NCBI RefSeq assembly: GCF_013426205.1
Contig: NC_089427.1
Span: forward strand, 62,001-126,000
Direction of reading: 5' to 3'
Source: Metarhizium brunneum
Lineage: Eukaryota > Ascomycota > Sordariomycetes > Hypocreales > Clavicipitaceae
DNA length: 64,000 bases
Shown here: piece by piece, positions 63,355 to 64,000 of the stretch
Numbering within the stretch: position 1 is the first letter of the stretch
Layout: every line of letters starts with the position of its first letter
Made by a program: the position numbers and the translations under genes
Notes under the pieces: generated by a model
Told to the model about the DNA's origin: nothing
The model's input: only the letters and a program-made list of their open reading frames with translations
Databases searched by the model: none

Positions 63355-64000
63355 ATGAGGCCTGCCTTGGTTCTCAAGTTCGCGACTTTAGTCGCTGGTG
63401 ACGTGCTCCCTCAGCTGGGATGGGACCCCGAAACGGTGAAAAGCTGCGCTGGATGGTATGATAACGCTGGAGATGTTACTTGCGAATACGTCAGACAACT
63501 ATTTGGTATTCCGGCTGAGATGTTTACACAATGGAACCCTTCAATCAACCTTGACTGTAAACCATGGAGGATCCAATCCTACTGTATTATAACTCAGGAA
63601 AGGGTAGATGAGTACGAAAGAACACATGGTACTTCCACCGCGACTTCTACCTCCACTACAAAGTCTATTACCACCAGAACCTCAACTACAAGCACCCTTG
63701 GCCCTTCGCCTACAAAGTGGACAGAGCTTGGCTGCTACAATCAGGGCATCCCATCTATCTTAGAGGAACGTATAACTACTGAAGGGGGTGACGACACTCT
63801 CACCATCCCGAAGTGTCAAGACATCTGCTACCATTTAAGCTTTTACTTTGCCGCTTTGAAAAGTGGTAATGAATGTTGGTGTAGCAGCTACATTGGCGGC
63901 GAGTATGCGAAGAACGCAGCTGAGTGTAACCGGCCTTGTGCTGGCGATAAAACAACTATCTGCGGTGGAAAAGACCGATTTAACATCTTTGAGGCCAAAA
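63355..64000 (+). CDS. Secreted LysM-WSC protein, 3' end beyond the window
   Basis: ATG 63355 opens MRPALVLKFATLVAGD, a short signal-like start, and the frame is open to the last base, so the gene is partial. Residues about 27-75 form one LysM-like module (SCAGWYDNAGDVTCEYVRQL, then GIPAEMFTQWNPSI and its closing Cys). A Ser/Thr-rich linker follows (about 85-110). A WSC module comes next (ELGCYNQGI, CQDICYHLSFYFAAL, ECWCSSYIGGEYA, NRPCAGDKTTICGG). LysM modules bind chitin and WSC modules bind carbohydrate, so this is probably an extracellular chitin- or wall-binding protein. LysM proteins often neighbour subgroup C chitinases, as here, about 3.2 kb from the chitinase start. Confidence 0.8.
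   Translation, partial: MRPALVLKFATLVAGDVLPQLGWDPETVKSCAGWYDNAGDVTCEYVRQLFGIPAEMFTQWNPSINLDCKPWRIQSYCIITQERVDEYERTHGTSTATSTSTTKSITTRTSTTSTLGPSPTKWTELGCYNQGIPSILEERITTEGGDDTLTIPKCQDICYHLSFYFAALKSGNECWCSSYIGGEYAKNAAECNRPCAGDKTTICGGKDRFNIFEAK

Overview
This is nuclear DNA from a filamentous ascomycete. Short introns (about 47-123 nt) with GT/GC-AG borders and CTAAC-like branch points, LysM/GH18 and SAT4/rhodopsin-like families, highly reducing polyketide synthase (PKS) genes and an A+T-saturated repeat block that looks like repeat-induced point mutation (RIP) together suggest a sordariomycete, probably Hypocreales. No species can be named from the sequence alone. No rRNA, tRNA or CRISPR array was recognised. 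|| Region 1 (1-10.2 kb) is a compact copper-handling cluster. It holds a secreted multicopper oxidase with a Met-rich insert, a Ctr-type copper transporter and an Atx1-like copper chaperone, all on the minus strand. A divergently transcribed four-HMA P1B copper ATPase follows. The chaperone and the ATPase share a 0.7-kb promoter carrying five TTGTGCGGC boxes, four of them in a 19-bp tandem register. A sixth box lies upstream of the oxidase. || Region 2 (10.2-20.7 kb) holds a decayed PKS relic (methyltransferase to ketoreductase, PKS-NRPS/LovB style), an intact SAT4-like membrane protein, a truncated trans-enoylreductase fragment and an intact secreted aspartic protease. || Region 3 (20.74-30.05 kb) is a roughly 9.3-kb block, almost pure A/T, bounded by 20-bp inverted repeats. 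Inside it are two LTR-like direct repeats about 8.2 kb apart and a further nested repeat. || Region 4 (30.2-48 kb) starts with an intact APH-type kinase. A field of biosynthetic-gene relics follows: PKS-A (minus strand), a flavin monooxygenase, a DUF3237-like fragment, a second FAD monooxygenase, a small SDR-like fragment, and PKS-B (plus strand), which runs into another A+T-rich repeat patch with a large palindrome. PKS-A and PKS-B carry frameshifts and CAG-to-TAG nonsense changes in CpA context, yet PKS-A still shows recognisable introns. || Region 5 (48.9-55.6 kb) has an intact secreted GH105 glycosidase, a second SAT4-like protein and a fourth PKS relic (PKS-D). || Region 6 (55.8-64 kb) is an intact chitin-related neighbourhood: a 1,368-aa LysM/CBM18/GH18 chitinase of the killer-toxin-like subgroup C, a secreted cysteine-containing protein, a 2EXR-domain protein, and a LysM-WSC secreted protein that runs off the window. 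|| Overall, functional islands (copper handling, secreted hydrolases, chitin biology) alternate with a graveyard of secondary-metabolism genes around RIP-like repeats, a layout typical of a fast-evolving subtelomeric or accessory region. Exon models were assembled by eye. For each multi-exon gene the exon lengths sum to a multiple of three, which supports the models, but no transcript data were available.
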